A stretch of 64,000 nucleotides of DNA from Halieaceae bacterium (GTDB lineage: Bacteria > Pseudomonadota > Gammaproteobacteria > Pseudomonadales > Halieaceae), in NCBI GenBank assembly GCA_902520195.1, contig CABYND010000005.1, positions 1-64,000 of the forward strand. The letters are read 5' to 3'. This document shows positions 9,977 through 18,177 of the stretch, one piece after another (position 1 is the first letter of the stretch; every line of letters starts with the position of its first letter). Both the position numbers and the translations under genes were made by a program. The notes under the pieces are model-generated. The model was not told where the DNA came from, ran no database searches, and saw only the letters and a list, made by a program, of their open reading frames with translations.

Positions 9977-10414
9977 TCAATCAGTCCCGACGGTAATGGG
10001 ATTCACAAAAAACATGCTTTGAATCTTCCAGCCATGATCGGTATTAATAAGCCCGTAATGGCCAGTGGCTTCAAAGAACGGATTCCCAGAGGAATTCATC
10101 CTTACGAATGAAAACTCAACCATCGCGGCTTTAGGAGACTCAGATAGAACCTTGACGTAGCCGATTCGAGAGGTGTCCCATCCTGTCTTTTTGAGGTTCT
10201 CGAAATTAGCCATTGGAACGGATGGATCAGAGAGAATTTCTAAAACTCCGCCGACGGAACGTATTGCAGGAAATTCGAACATCTCCTGATACTGCTCCGA
10301 ATCCTCGGCATTGAAGTAACCAACATAACGCTCCATGAATTGTGTTGGTGTCTCCCTAGCACTCGGAGAGATTGATGCCACCAGTGCGGCAATTGCTATT
10401 ACTGATCTGAACAT
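9977..10414 (-). CDS. hypothetical secreted protein, possible SnoaL/NTF2-like fold
   Basis: Signal peptide MFRSVIAIAALVASISPSA; FMERYVGYFNAEDSEQY...GHYGLINTDHGWKIQSMFF pattern. Confidence 0.6.
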   Translation of the reverse strand: MFRSVIAIAALVASISPSARETPTQFMERYVGYFNAEDSEQYQEMFEFPAIRSVGGVLEILSDPSVPMANFENLKKTGWDTSRIGYVKVLSESPKAAMVEFSFVRMNSSGNPFFEATGHYGLINTDHGWKIQSMFFVNPITVGTD

Positions 10415-10447
10415 TATTCGGGCGTTTTCAGCACTGCAGATGCACTG

Positions 10448-10555
10448 AGTTTACCTCAGAACTATCTTAATGTGAGAGGTCGTGTCAGAGCAAATAGGGT
10501 AGCGAGGGGGCTAACCGTCGTTGTGATTGTAATGGTTACCCCTCGCATACATCAG
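10448..10555 (+). repeat. dispersed repeat copy D (both modules)
   Basis: AGTTTACCTCAGAACTATCTTAATGTGAGAGGTCGTGTCAGAGCAAATAGGG...GGGGGCTAACCGTCGTTGTGATTGTAATGGTTACC. Confidence 0.9.
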
Positions 10556-10588
10556 ACGACAAACAACAACGCTAACTCGTCTACCATC

Positions 10589-11056
10589 TCACCTAACAAC
10601 AGTCTGGGAGGTACCAGCACCACCAACAAGCGGCGACCAATGCGCGGCTCGAATCTTCCACTCCCCATCCTCTTTAACGAACACTTGCGTAACTCTAGTT
10701 CGGTAATCGGGTACCTTTGCGGACCCTTGTGGTTGCATAACAGCTTCTTGATAGTAATGAGCCACCGCAGCTTGGCCTTCTACGATCACCGTAATATCAA
10801 CATGTTTAATGTTTCCGGAGAAGGAAACAAAAGTATTGTCAGTAGTATTCCGCGAAATTTCATTTAGAAGTCCTCCGCTTGAGAAAAACTCTTTAGACCC
10901 TTTTTTTGAAATCCGCATGGGGTCTTGCTTCAACTCTTGGTTGGTGAATTGAATGTTGTCTAGCAGGACCTGTTTGATCTCAGAAACAGTATCGGCACTA
11001 ACGCTCGCTGATACTCCGACAAAAATAAACCCGAGCGCTTTAATAAACTTGGACAT
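10589..11056 (-). CDS. hypothetical secreted protein, possible DUF4440/NTF2-like
   Basis: Signal peptide MSKFIKALGFIFVGVSASVSA; AVAHYYQEAVMQ...RTRVTQVFVKEDGEWKIRAAHWSPL. Confidence 0.65.
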   Translation of the reverse strand: MSKFIKALGFIFVGVSASVSADTVSEIKQVLLDNIQFTNQELKQDPMRISKKGSKEFFSSGGLLNEISRNTTDNTFVSFSGNIKHVDITVIVEGQAAVAHYYQEAVMQPQGSAKVPDYRTRVTQVFVKEDGEWKIRAAHWSPLVGGAGTSQTVVR

Positions 11057-11137
11057 TGATCTCCCCTTAAATGATCTTGATGTATGACCGCGACTTTAAT
11101 ACGAAGTCGCGATGTGGCGCCAGATCTAGCCTCTGAT

Positions 11138-11252
11138 GCTGAACGCAGAACTATCTCAATGTGAAAGGTCATGTCAGAGCAAATAGGGTACTGAGGGGGC
11201 TGACCGTCGTTGTGATTGTGATGGTTACCGCCCAGATACATTAGGGGATGGA
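11138..11252 (+). repeat. dispersed repeat copy E (both modules)
   Basis: GCTGAACGCAGAACTATCTCAATGTGAAAGGTCATGTCAGAGCAAATAGGG...GGGGGCTGACCGTCGTTGTGATTGTGATGGTTACCGCCCAGATACATTAGGGG. Confidence 0.9.
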
Positions 11253-11366
11253 ATTGGGGTTAAGGTAAGTAACCGCGGGTGCCAACCAACACGCATGTGA
11301 GAGGCTCTCTGCTGGATTGACCTCCTATTGGGCTAACGAATAAACATTAATTTAGGACACAGCAAG

Positions 11367-12152
11367 ATGGACAGATACAAAAGTAAGGTAATAGTCGTAA
11401 CGGGCGCTGGCGGGGGTATCGGACGTGCGTCTGCTATTCGATTTGCAAGTGAGGGTGGATCTGTTCTGGCCGTTGATTTTCAGGAGGAAGCGCTCTCGGA
11501 AACCTTACAAATAGTTAAAGACGCGGGGGGAGACATACATGGTGTGCAAAGTGACGTCGGTGACGCCGAGCAGGTGCAGCATTACCTAGAGGAGTGTGTT
11601 TCAGTTTTTGGAGGTGTCGACGTTCTGTTTAATAACGCTGGCATTGTTGGAGGTATAGGGCCACTTGAAGCTCTCGACGAGGCAACTTTTGATGAACTTT
11701 TTAGAGTGAATGTGAAAAGCGTTTGGCTCGGCATGCGATTTGCTAAACCAATCATAGCCGAGCGTGGTGGTGGCGCCATCATAAATACAGCGTCGGCAGC
11801 GGGTTTGACAGCGACACCAACATTAATGGGTTACGGAGCAAGCAAGCACGCTGTTGTTGGCATGACCAAAACTGCGGCTGTGGAAATGGCCCCGATGGGT
11901 ATTCGAGTGAACTGTATCTGCCCCGGGATAGTTTCTACACAAATGATCCAGACCATTGAAAACAAGTCCGTTTCACTAGGCCTTGTCTCAAGTGCTGATC
12001 AGTATCAGCAAGCTTACAGTGACAGGACTCCGCTAAAGCGTTATGTAGAGGCATCAGAAGTAGCGGCTCTCGCGGCTTTTCTTGGATCGGATGAGGGCGG
12101 CATGATCACAGGGGAAACATCTGTAATCGATGGAGGGTTTCTGCAATCTTAG
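11367..12152 (+). CDS. SDR family oxidoreductase
   Basis: IVVTGAGGGIGRASAIRF, NNAGIVGGIG, YGASKHAVVGMTKTAAVE, RVNCICPGIVST. Confidence 0.92.
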   Translation: MDRYKSKVIVVTGAGGGIGRASAIRFASEGGSVLAVDFQEEALSETLQIVKDAGGDIHGVQSDVGDAEQVQHYLEECVSVFGGVDVLFNNAGIVGGIGPLEALDEATFDELFRVNVKSVWLGMRFAKPIIAERGGGAIINTASAAGLTATPTLMGYGASKHAVVGMTKTAAVEMAPMGIRVNCICPGIVSTQMIQTIENKSVSLGLVSSADQYQQAYSDRTPLKRYVEASEVAALAAFLGSDEGGMITGETSVIDGGFLQS

Positions 12153-12172
12153 GAATTATCTGATCTGCTTTT

Positions 12173-12294
12173 GGCTTACCAACGGATTGTCTCAATGTGA
12201 GAGGTCATATCAGAGCAAATGTGACGCTTGCAGGGGGGCCGGGGGGGGCTAAACGTCCTTGTGATGGTGATGGTTACCGCCCAGATATATTAGA
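12173..12294 (+). repeat. dispersed repeat copy F (both modules)
   Basis: GGCTTACCAACGGATTGTCTCAATGTGAGAGGTCATATCAGAGCAAATGTGAC...GGGGGGGGCTAAACGTCCTTGTGATGGTGATGGTTACCGCCCAGATATATTAG. Confidence 0.9.
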
Positions 12295-12378
12295 AAATGC
12301 GAAAAGTTCGCCGACTCTCCCTCTTAGCCGTAATCAAGACAGAAAGTGAATAGGCTTTTTTTGTTGATCAAACGGCCT

Positions 12379-13107
12379 TCAGTGTTGGGCCCTTGGCTTT
12401 TGAAAAACAAGCACGTGTTGCTGCGGCAGGTAGCTCTCCGTCCTGACCCAATCGAGGCCAATGGCCGCCATTTCTTGCCTCACCTGCACCTCACTCATCT
12501 TGTGCAGCCGCTTGATGGGAACGCGTGGGTCTTCTGCTCGGTACTCCACGAGCACGAGTTGTCCGCCTGGCTTCAAGGACTCTTTCAGACGCTCGCCCAT
12601 CTCTCTGGGAAACGAAAACTCGTGGTATGCGTCCACGATGAAAGCCAGGTCAATCGCATTGTCGGGTAGCTTGGGGTCATCCGCCTCGCCCAGAACGGTT
12701 TCCACGTTGGCTACATTTTCCAAAGCCTTCCGCCGCGCTATGCGGGCCAACATCTCGGGTTGAATATCAACCGAGAACACCTGCCCCCGACTTACCCTCT
12801 GTGCGACAGGGAATGTAAAGTAACCCGTGCCCGCGCCAATGTCTGCGACGACAGAATCTTCTGTCAGGCTGAGTCCGGCGATCAAAAGATCTGTGCGCTC
12901 CTGACGCTCCCGCTCTGGCCGCTCCAGCCAACCAGCGCCCAAGTGACCCATGACATGGGAAATCTCTCTTCCCATATAGAATTTGCCTATTCCGTCACGG
13001 CTAGGCTGACCAGTGGTGTAGTAAGAATTTTCTGAGTCGCCATCCGCTCTTACACTCCCTGCCCCAGCGGCTAGGCAAAAGCAAATCATCCACCTTACTA
13101 TTAGCAT
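12379..13107 (-). CDS. class I SAM-dependent methyltransferase, exported
   Basis: Signal-like N-terminus; VADIGAGTGYFTFPVAQRV, VFSVDIQPEML, KPGGQLVLVEYR. Confidence 0.85.
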   Translation of the reverse strand: MLIVRWMICFCLAAGAGSVRADGDSENSYYTTGQPSRDGIGKFYMGREISHVMGHLGAGWLERPERERQERTDLLIAGLSLTEDSVVADIGAGTGYFTFPVAQRVSRGQVFSVDIQPEMLARIARRKALENVANVETVLGEADDPKLPDNAIDLAFIVDAYHEFSFPREMGERLKESLKPGGQLVLVEYRAEDPRVPIKRLHKMSEVQVRQEMAAIGLDWVRTESYLPQQHVLVFQKPRAQH

Positions 13108-13213
13108 CCCGCCTCCAGACTTGACGTTTCATTTCAATAATAGAGAAATCGCAGTCTTAGACAGCGCTGTTTAAATCTGAAATACCAATGAAGTTATCTT
13201 CTGCCGATAAGCT

Positions 13214-13285
13214 CAGGGGGGGGGGAGGGGGCTAACTGCTGTTGTGATTGTGATGGTTACCGCCTTGATACATCAGGGGGGGGAG
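13214..13285 (+). repeat. dispersed repeat copy G (right module only) with G10 and G8 tracts
   Basis: CAGGGGGGGGGGAGGGGGCTAACTGCTGTTGTGATTGTGATGGTTACCGCCTTGATACATCAGGGGGGGG. Confidence 0.88.
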
Positions 13286-13312
13286 TTGGATTGGCCCCTT
13301 TTCCCTTCGGAG

Positions 13313-13456
13313 TTATGGCCGCCGGCTAGTTATCCAGCTAGTCTCGCCATCATCGAAGAGTAATGTTGTGGAGCCAGTGAACCTCACAGTGCCACTGCCG
13401 ACTGCTACTTCTTCCAGCGGAATAATTTCCCACTCTGGTTTCGTCGGTGGCGCCAT
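13313..13456 (-). CDS. small hypothetical protein (47 aa)
   Basis: Reads MAPPTKPEWEIIPLEEVAVGSGTVRFTGSTTLLFDDGETSWITSRRP*; immediately follows a 28-aa ORF at 13457-13543. Confidence 0.3.
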   Translation of the reverse strand: MAPPTKPEWEIIPLEEVAVGSGTVRFTGSTTLLFDDGETSWITSRRP

Positions 13457-13599
13457 CTACAAATTATTAACGCCATAATTCACAGCCCAAAGCGACAGAC
13501 CTACAAACATAGCTGTGACTGCTAGTTTGGTTCGCAATGTCATCACACCAGCCTAGCCGCCTTCCGTATTCTCAGCTATATCTGCGGATACATCGCGTA

Positions 13600-15012
13600 T
13601 CATTTTAGCTTTCGTCCTCTCAGGCTGATAGCAGAGAAGACAACTATCGAAACTGTAAGGCCGGGCCAAAGCGGGTCGTACTGAAACACGGGCGCAATTT
13701 TCATCGCTGACGCGCCATACCAAGCGACAACAGCGAATAAGGCGAGACTTATACTCCAGAATGCAGCGTCAGTACTGACTATTTTCAAGGTCACCATCGC
13801 TATGGTCGGCACAAACAAGGCTGCGGCATTGACCGTATATGCGAGCACCAATATGCCTACGATATCCTGCATCTGCCATGCCATGAGCGCGGAGGCAACG
13901 CCAACGATGGCCGCAAGTATCATGCTGATCCGGAACAGTCGCTTTGGCTCGACGTCCGGGTTCATGTAGCGCTGGTAGATATCACGGCTACCGTTCGCAG
14001 CGGCCGTCAAAATACAGACATCGGCGGAGGACATAAGTGCGGCCAGAAGACCAACCATTAATAGCCCCTTTAGGCCAACCGGGAAGATGTCGATGATCAG
14101 CCGGGACAGTATGTCACCTTCACTCTCGACACCCGGATAGAGTATAGCGGCGGTCAGCCCTAACCAGGTTGATCCGATGACAAGCGGTACCAGCATTGCG
14201 GCTGCCAGATACGTACCGCGCTGTGCAACGGCCTCATCTTTCGCAGCAAACATCCTTGTGTAGTTATCCATCGCGACAAAAAATGCCAACGGCAGCGAAA
14301 TACCCAGCGCCAGCATGGTCGGTAGCCCCAACCCAATTGGATTGAAGTGCCCAGTAGGGAGCTCCGTTGCAAATGCTTCCACGGTACCGCCATTGGCAAT
14401 GGAAACGGGTATCCCGGCAATTGCCACACCGACGAGAAGCAAAGTAACTTGCGCCCAGTCCGTGTAAGTAACGGCAAGAAAGCCGCCACACGCGGTGTAG
14501 ACAACAATGATGGTACTTGCGAGCAGCAATGATGAAGAATAATCCCAGCCCAGCAGCGTGCTGAGAACCGCGCCAGCTGCGGTGAGCTGAGCGGCTGCGT
14601 AACCGGTGTACGCGAGAATGGTCGTGATAGTCGCGACGATGCGCGTCCGACTGTCGTAGCGAGTCTCGATGAATTCCGGATAGGTCAACAGATTGCGTTT
14701 ACTACCCTCACGTTTCACCCGAGCTGCAAGAAAAAAGCCGAATAACAGGCAACCTATGAGCATGCAGGTGGTGTACCACCCACCGGAAATACCAAACTCA
14801 AAGGCCTGGTTCGTGCCAGCGACGACAGCGGCACCACCAACCCAGCTGGCCAGCCACAGACAAGCAATTGAAAATGAGCCAAGCTTGCCGCCGGCAACAA
14901 AGTAGTCTTCGACACTATCCTGTCGACGACTCGCGTATATTCCTATGGCTGTCATTAGTACTAGGTACGCGAAAATGATGCCGGTATCGATGGGTCCAAG
15001 CATATCGTGCAA
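13600..15012 (-). CDS. sodium:solute symporter family protein
   Basis: About 12 hydrophobic segments; IGIYASRRQDSVEDYFVAGGKLGSFSIACLWLASWVGGAAVVAGTNQAFEFGISGGWY. Confidence 0.88.
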   Translation of the reverse strand: MHDMLGPIDTGIIFAYLVLMTAIGIYASRRQDSVEDYFVAGGKLGSFSIACLWLASWVGGAAVVAGTNQAFEFGISGGWYTTCMLIGCLLFGFFLAARVKREGSKRNLLTYPEFIETRYDSRTRIVATITTILAYTGYAAAQLTAAGAVLSTLLGWDYSSSLLLASTIIVVYTACGGFLAVTYTDWAQVTLLLVGVAIAGIPVSIANGGTVEAFATELPTGHFNPIGLGLPTMLALGISLPLAFFVAMDNYTRMFAAKDEAVAQRGTYLAAAMLVPLVIGSTWLGLTAAILYPGVESEGDILSRLIIDIFPVGLKGLLMVGLLAALMSSADVCILTAAANGSRDIYQRYMNPDVEPKRLFRISMILAAIVGVASALMAWQMQDIVGILVLAYTVNAAALFVPTIAMVTLKIVSTDAAFWSISLALFAVVAWYGASAMKIAPVFQYDPLWPGLTVSIVVFSAISLRGRKLK

Positions 15013-15150
15013 CTTACATTATTGTGACCGCAGACTCTCGCAAACAACACCTTTCCCACCCAACTCCTCAGCACTAACGGACAACGGCAGTAACAGCAGA
15101 ATGGCGAGTAGTGGTTTAGTCATAATCAATACGTTGACTCACTCTAAGAC

Positions 15151-15546
15151 CTAAACCTCCTCGAGAGCACGGTCAATTGAACACCATGGTGGCGCACTAT
15201 CACTCAAATGATTGAATTGTGGTTTGAAGTGGTTTTTGTCGTCAAACGCGAAGCCGTTGATACTCGCGAAACCTTGTTCAGGCACCTCTGCCCAAACCCT
15301 AGAACCACAGTTAGGGCAAAACTTATGGTACTTAGCCCGTCCCGAGTCAGCGACAATCTTGTGCGTCACAGGAGATCCCTTCAAGAGTTTAAATCCGGAT
15401 TCTAAATCTACCAGGTAGGCCGCATAGAATTGAGAGCCGCTAACGTGCTGACAATCCGTGCAATAACACAGGCCGGCCATCATAGGGGTGGCATCGGCCT
15501 CAAACCGAATTTCCCCGCATAAACACCCCGCTGTTATCTTCCCCAC
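15151..15546 (-). CDS. GFA family protein (Cys-rich zinc-binding)
   Basis: GCLCGEIRFEADATP...CYCTDCQHVSGSQFYAAYLV...KYHKFCPNCGSRVWAE. Confidence 0.9.
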   Translation of the reverse strand: MGKITAGCLCGEIRFEADATPMMAGLCYCTDCQHVSGSQFYAAYLVDLESGFKLLKGSPVTHKIVADSGRAKYHKFCPNCGSRVWAEVPEQGFASINGFAFDDKNHFKPQFNHLSDSAPPWCSIDRALEEV

Positions 15547-15577
15547 ATCAATCTCTCCGAAAGCCAGATCATGCCCT

Positions 15578-15632
15578 CAGCTTACCGCAGGACTACCTCA
15601 ATGTGAGAGGTCATGCCTGAGCAAATGTGACA
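15578..15632 (+). repeat. dispersed repeat copy H (left module)
   Basis: CAGCTTACCGCAGGACTACCTCAATGTGAGAGGTCATGCCTGAGCAAATGTGAC. Confidence 0.85.
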
Positions 15633-15718
15633 GGGGTGGTCAGTTCAGATCTTTGGTGGGCGATTGTAAAAGCGGTGGTTAGTGGCGTAGGGTTTCCCAT
15701 GTACACAGGAGTTCAGAT

Positions 15719-16054
15719 ATGTCTCAGAGAATTGTGTTGACGACCACGGCCAGCGTCCCAAACAGAGAAATAAAAGAAGTAGTGGACATTGTCTCTGCGG
15801 AAGTCGCAGTAGGGATGAATATCTTTAAAGATATGTTTTCAGCAGTCCGTGATGTCGTCGGAGGCCGCGCTGGCGCTATTCAGGACACGCTGCGGGATTT
15901 ACGTGGTCAGGCGTTAGAGGAACTCCGCCAAGAAGCCTCAAGAGTAGGTGCCGATGCCGTAGTAAGTGTTGACTTGGATTACTCTGAATTTAGTGGTGGA
16001 GGTCGTTCTATGCTTTTTATAGTTGCAAACGGCACCGCCGTTAGACTGAAATAA
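15719..16054 (+). CDS. YbjQ family protein
   Basis: VVDIVSAEVAVGMNIFKDMFSAVRDVVGGRAGAIQDTLRDLRGQALEELRQEASRVGADAVVSVDLDY. Confidence 0.92.
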   Translation: MSQRIVLTTTASVPNREIKEVVDIVSAEVAVGMNIFKDMFSAVRDVVGGRAGAIQDTLRDLRGQALEELRQEASRVGADAVVSVDLDYSEFSGGGRSMLFIVANGTAVRLK

Positions 16055-16072
16055 AAAAGCTGTCCAGTAGGT

Positions 16073-16180
16073 ATGGCTAACGCATTTATCCTGTTTGGTT
16101 TACTCATCGCAGCCAACGCTTATTTCTCTATTAGGATTAGACGCAAGGCTCGTGAGTCTGAAGATGGTACAGAGGCGTAA
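16073..16180 (+). CDS. very small membrane protein (35 aa)
   Basis: MANAFILFGLLIAANAYFSIRIRRKARESEDGTEA*; one TM segment plus basic stretch, just after the YbjQ gene. Confidence 0.35.
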   Translation: MANAFILFGLLIAANAYFSIRIRRKARESEDGTEA

Positions 16181-16186
16181 ATCGCA

Positions 16187-16480
16187 GTGATGAAAGCCCA
16201 TTGCTCTGTTGCACTGCTGTTTCTCTATGTGTTCGTGTTGCCTGTGCAAGCTAAGGATGTCACAGATACTCCATCATCTGAATCAAACGACTCACCTCTA
16301 GTCTCAGATCTTTCGGTAGATCAGTTCTCAGAGGTGGTGAAAAGGATCGTTCAGCAGACGCTAGAGGAATGTGCTGTTAAGGGAGGTATGGAAGGGAAAG
16401 CGAAGTTGAATCTAGATGTAACCGGTGATGTTACGGCGAAGATTGTTTGCAAGACTAATGACGACAGCGAAGCAGAATAG
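16187..16480 (+). CDS. hypothetical secreted protein
   Basis: Signal peptide MMKAHCSVALLFLYVFVLPVQA. Confidence 0.5.
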   Translation: MMKAHCSVALLFLYVFVLPVQAKDVTDTPSSESNDSPLVSDLSVDQFSEVVKRIVQQTLEECAVKGGMEGKAKLNLDVTGDVTAKIVCKTNDDSEAE

Positions 16481-16531
16481 TAGGCACCAAATGCTTGGAT
16501 AACCACCTGTAACACCCAAATACGCCACCAG

Positions 16532-16566
16532 CGGCCGTCTCAATCTGAGAGGTAATGTCTTAGCGA
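16532..16566 (+). repeat. dispersed repeat copy I (degenerate left module)
   Basis: CGGCCGTCTCAATCTGAGAGGTAATGTCTTAGCG. Confidence 0.5.
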
Positions 16567-16681
16567 GTCGCCCTCTATCCTAGGTGAACCAATGTAATTT
16601 CTCAGTAGAGCGGGGTTTACACCTTGGGCAAACTGGGCGAGAACGTGATTTTGAGACAAAAAATTTTAAGGGTGCTAAAAA

Positions 16682-17014
16682 ATGCGCTTAGCTGTCATTC
16701 CACTGATCATCAGCGCCACTCTGCATTTGGTGGGATTTTTCTTAGTGGGATTTGCACAGGAAAGTGTGTTTCTCGTTTTCCCAGCATGCCTCTACTGCCT
16801 ACTTGCCGTCTTCCTGATGCGGGGCGTGACCGTAATCGCATGGTTAACGCTGGTGTGCATGATTGGAGGCATAGCGGGCACGTGCATTGAATTTATGGGA
16901 CCGCTCATGGCTCCTCGGCTTGTGTTAATCGGGATTATTGCATCGGACGCTGTAGCGGCCGGCCTACTGGCGCGAGGACTTTGGCTGGGTCGGGAGGCGC
17001 AAACGATCGAGTAA
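16682..17014 (+). CDS. hypothetical membrane protein (~4 TM)
   Basis: Hydrophobic ORF MRLAVIPLIISATLHLVGFFLVGFAQ... Confidence 0.6.
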   Translation: MRLAVIPLIISATLHLVGFFLVGFAQESVFLVFPACLYCLLAVFLMRGVTVIAWLTLVCMIGGIAGTCIEFMGPLMAPRLVLIGIIASDAVAAGLLARGLWLGREAQTIE

Positions 17015-17044
17015 CTCGAGACAGATCTTACGCCACCGCAAATG

Positions 17045-17080
17045 CCCCGAGCTTACGGGGAATGTGAGAGGCAGACAAAG
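17045..17080 (+). repeat. dispersed repeat copy J (degenerate left module)
   Basis: GCCCCGAGCTTACGGGGAATGTGAGAGGCAG. Confidence 0.5.
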
Positions 17081-17116
17081 TCGCGCAGACGCCATCGAAC
17101 AGGAAAGAGTATTTAT

Positions 17117-17269
17117 TCAATAGTTGTCGACTTTGCCGCGATTTTTCTTAACAGAGCCTTGCTTCTTCTTGCTGTCTAGACGCTTTCGTACCGATGACCT
17201 AGAGGGATGAGTTTTCCTTCCAGGTTTATCGACATATTGGGATTTTTGAAGCAACTCATCAGATATCAA
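17117..17269 (-). pseudogene. arfB: 3' remnant resembling the C-terminal tail of ArfB (YaeJ) peptidyl-tRNA hydrolase
   Basis: Reads LISDELLQKSQYVDKPGRKTHPSRSSVRKRLDSKKKQGSVKKNRGKVDNY*, like the ArfB tail (E. coli ...[31 protein letters not shown]...). The GGQ domain is absent; the preceding DNA encodes the end of the 2OG oxygenase. Confidence 0.55.
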
Positions 17270-18147
17270 CGGTGACTGGCCCGCAACTTGGCGAGAATGT
17301 GTTCTCCGGCCGTCGTAGGAGGATAGCGGGCAGGATTCCGCTCTGACACGCAGCTCGGTAGACACGACACCTCGACAGTATCATCCGGGTCCAGGAATAG
17401 GGCCAGTGAATAGCGGTCGCCAGCACCTGTTTGCGGTTGCACCCGGTGACAGGTGGAGCGGAAGCGGCCGTTGGTCCAGCGCTCCATCAGATCACCCGTG
17501 TTTACCACGATTTCACCAGCACGGGGCGCCACAGGTATCCAGGTGTCGCTTTGCTGCCCCAAGACCTGCAAACCACCTACCTGGTCCTGAAACAGGAGGG
17601 TTAGCAGCCCGTAGTCCGTATGCGCGCCGGCACCAAGTTGCCCGGACTTCCTGGCGGCCAGTGGCGGGTAGTGCAGCAGTCTCAGTGTTACGTTCTCGCC
17701 AGTGATGCGTGAATGAAAGTAATCACGGGGTACGTCCAGTAACGTCGCGGTGTCGCCCTGCAGCTTGTGGGCCACGACCAAGCAGCGCTGGTAAAAGTCG
17801 AGTAACAGGTCGCGGAGACCTGCCGAGGGCCAGTCTGCGTCGCGACGCGCAGAGGGGTTGCGTACCGTAAGCGCCTCCTTCAGATCCGGTGGACGGTCGG
17901 GGTCCAGTGATTCCATACCCACAGACTGGTAACCGAAGTTATCTGTGGCACCGTGATAACGGAAGCGCTGTTTGAACTCGTCGGAGCACTGGAAAAAACT
18001 TCGACTCGCCTCAAATACAGCGCTGATCTGTGCTACTTCGATACCGGTATCGCTGAGTAACATAAAGCCTGTATCAGCAAGAGCCGCCTCGAGATTGGCG
18101 AGCCGCGTCGCGTCCCTTGACGCGAAACTGATGGTTGGTATCTGCAT
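17266..18147 (-). CDS. isopenicillin N synthase-like 2-oxoglutarate/Fe(II) oxygenase
   Basis: GAHTDYGLLTLLFQDQVGGLQV (HxD), STCHRV (distal H), RYSLALFLDP. Confidence 0.9.
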   Translation of the reverse strand: MQIPTISFASRDATRLANLEAALADTGFMLLSDTGIEVAQISAVFEASRSFFQCSDEFKQRFRYHGATDNFGYQSVGMESLDPDRPPDLKEALTVRNPSARRDADWPSAGLRDLLLDFYQRCLVVAHKLQGDTATLLDVPRDYFHSRITGENVTLRLLHYPPLAARKSGQLGAGAHTDYGLLTLLFQDQVGGLQVLGQQSDTWIPVAPRAGEIVVNTGDLMERWTNGRFRSTCHRVQPQTGAGDRYSLALFLDPDDTVEVSCLPSCVSERNPARYPPTTAGEHILAKLRASHR

Positions 18148-18177
18148 GGTCTCTAGCCGATCCTCTATACGGGAAAG

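Noticed and set aside
8061-13285. Right module as classical integron attC sites
   Set aside because: Core ends GGCTAAC...GTTACCG do not fit RYYYAAC/GTTRRRY and no integron integrase is in the window; kept as a separate unnamed repeat.
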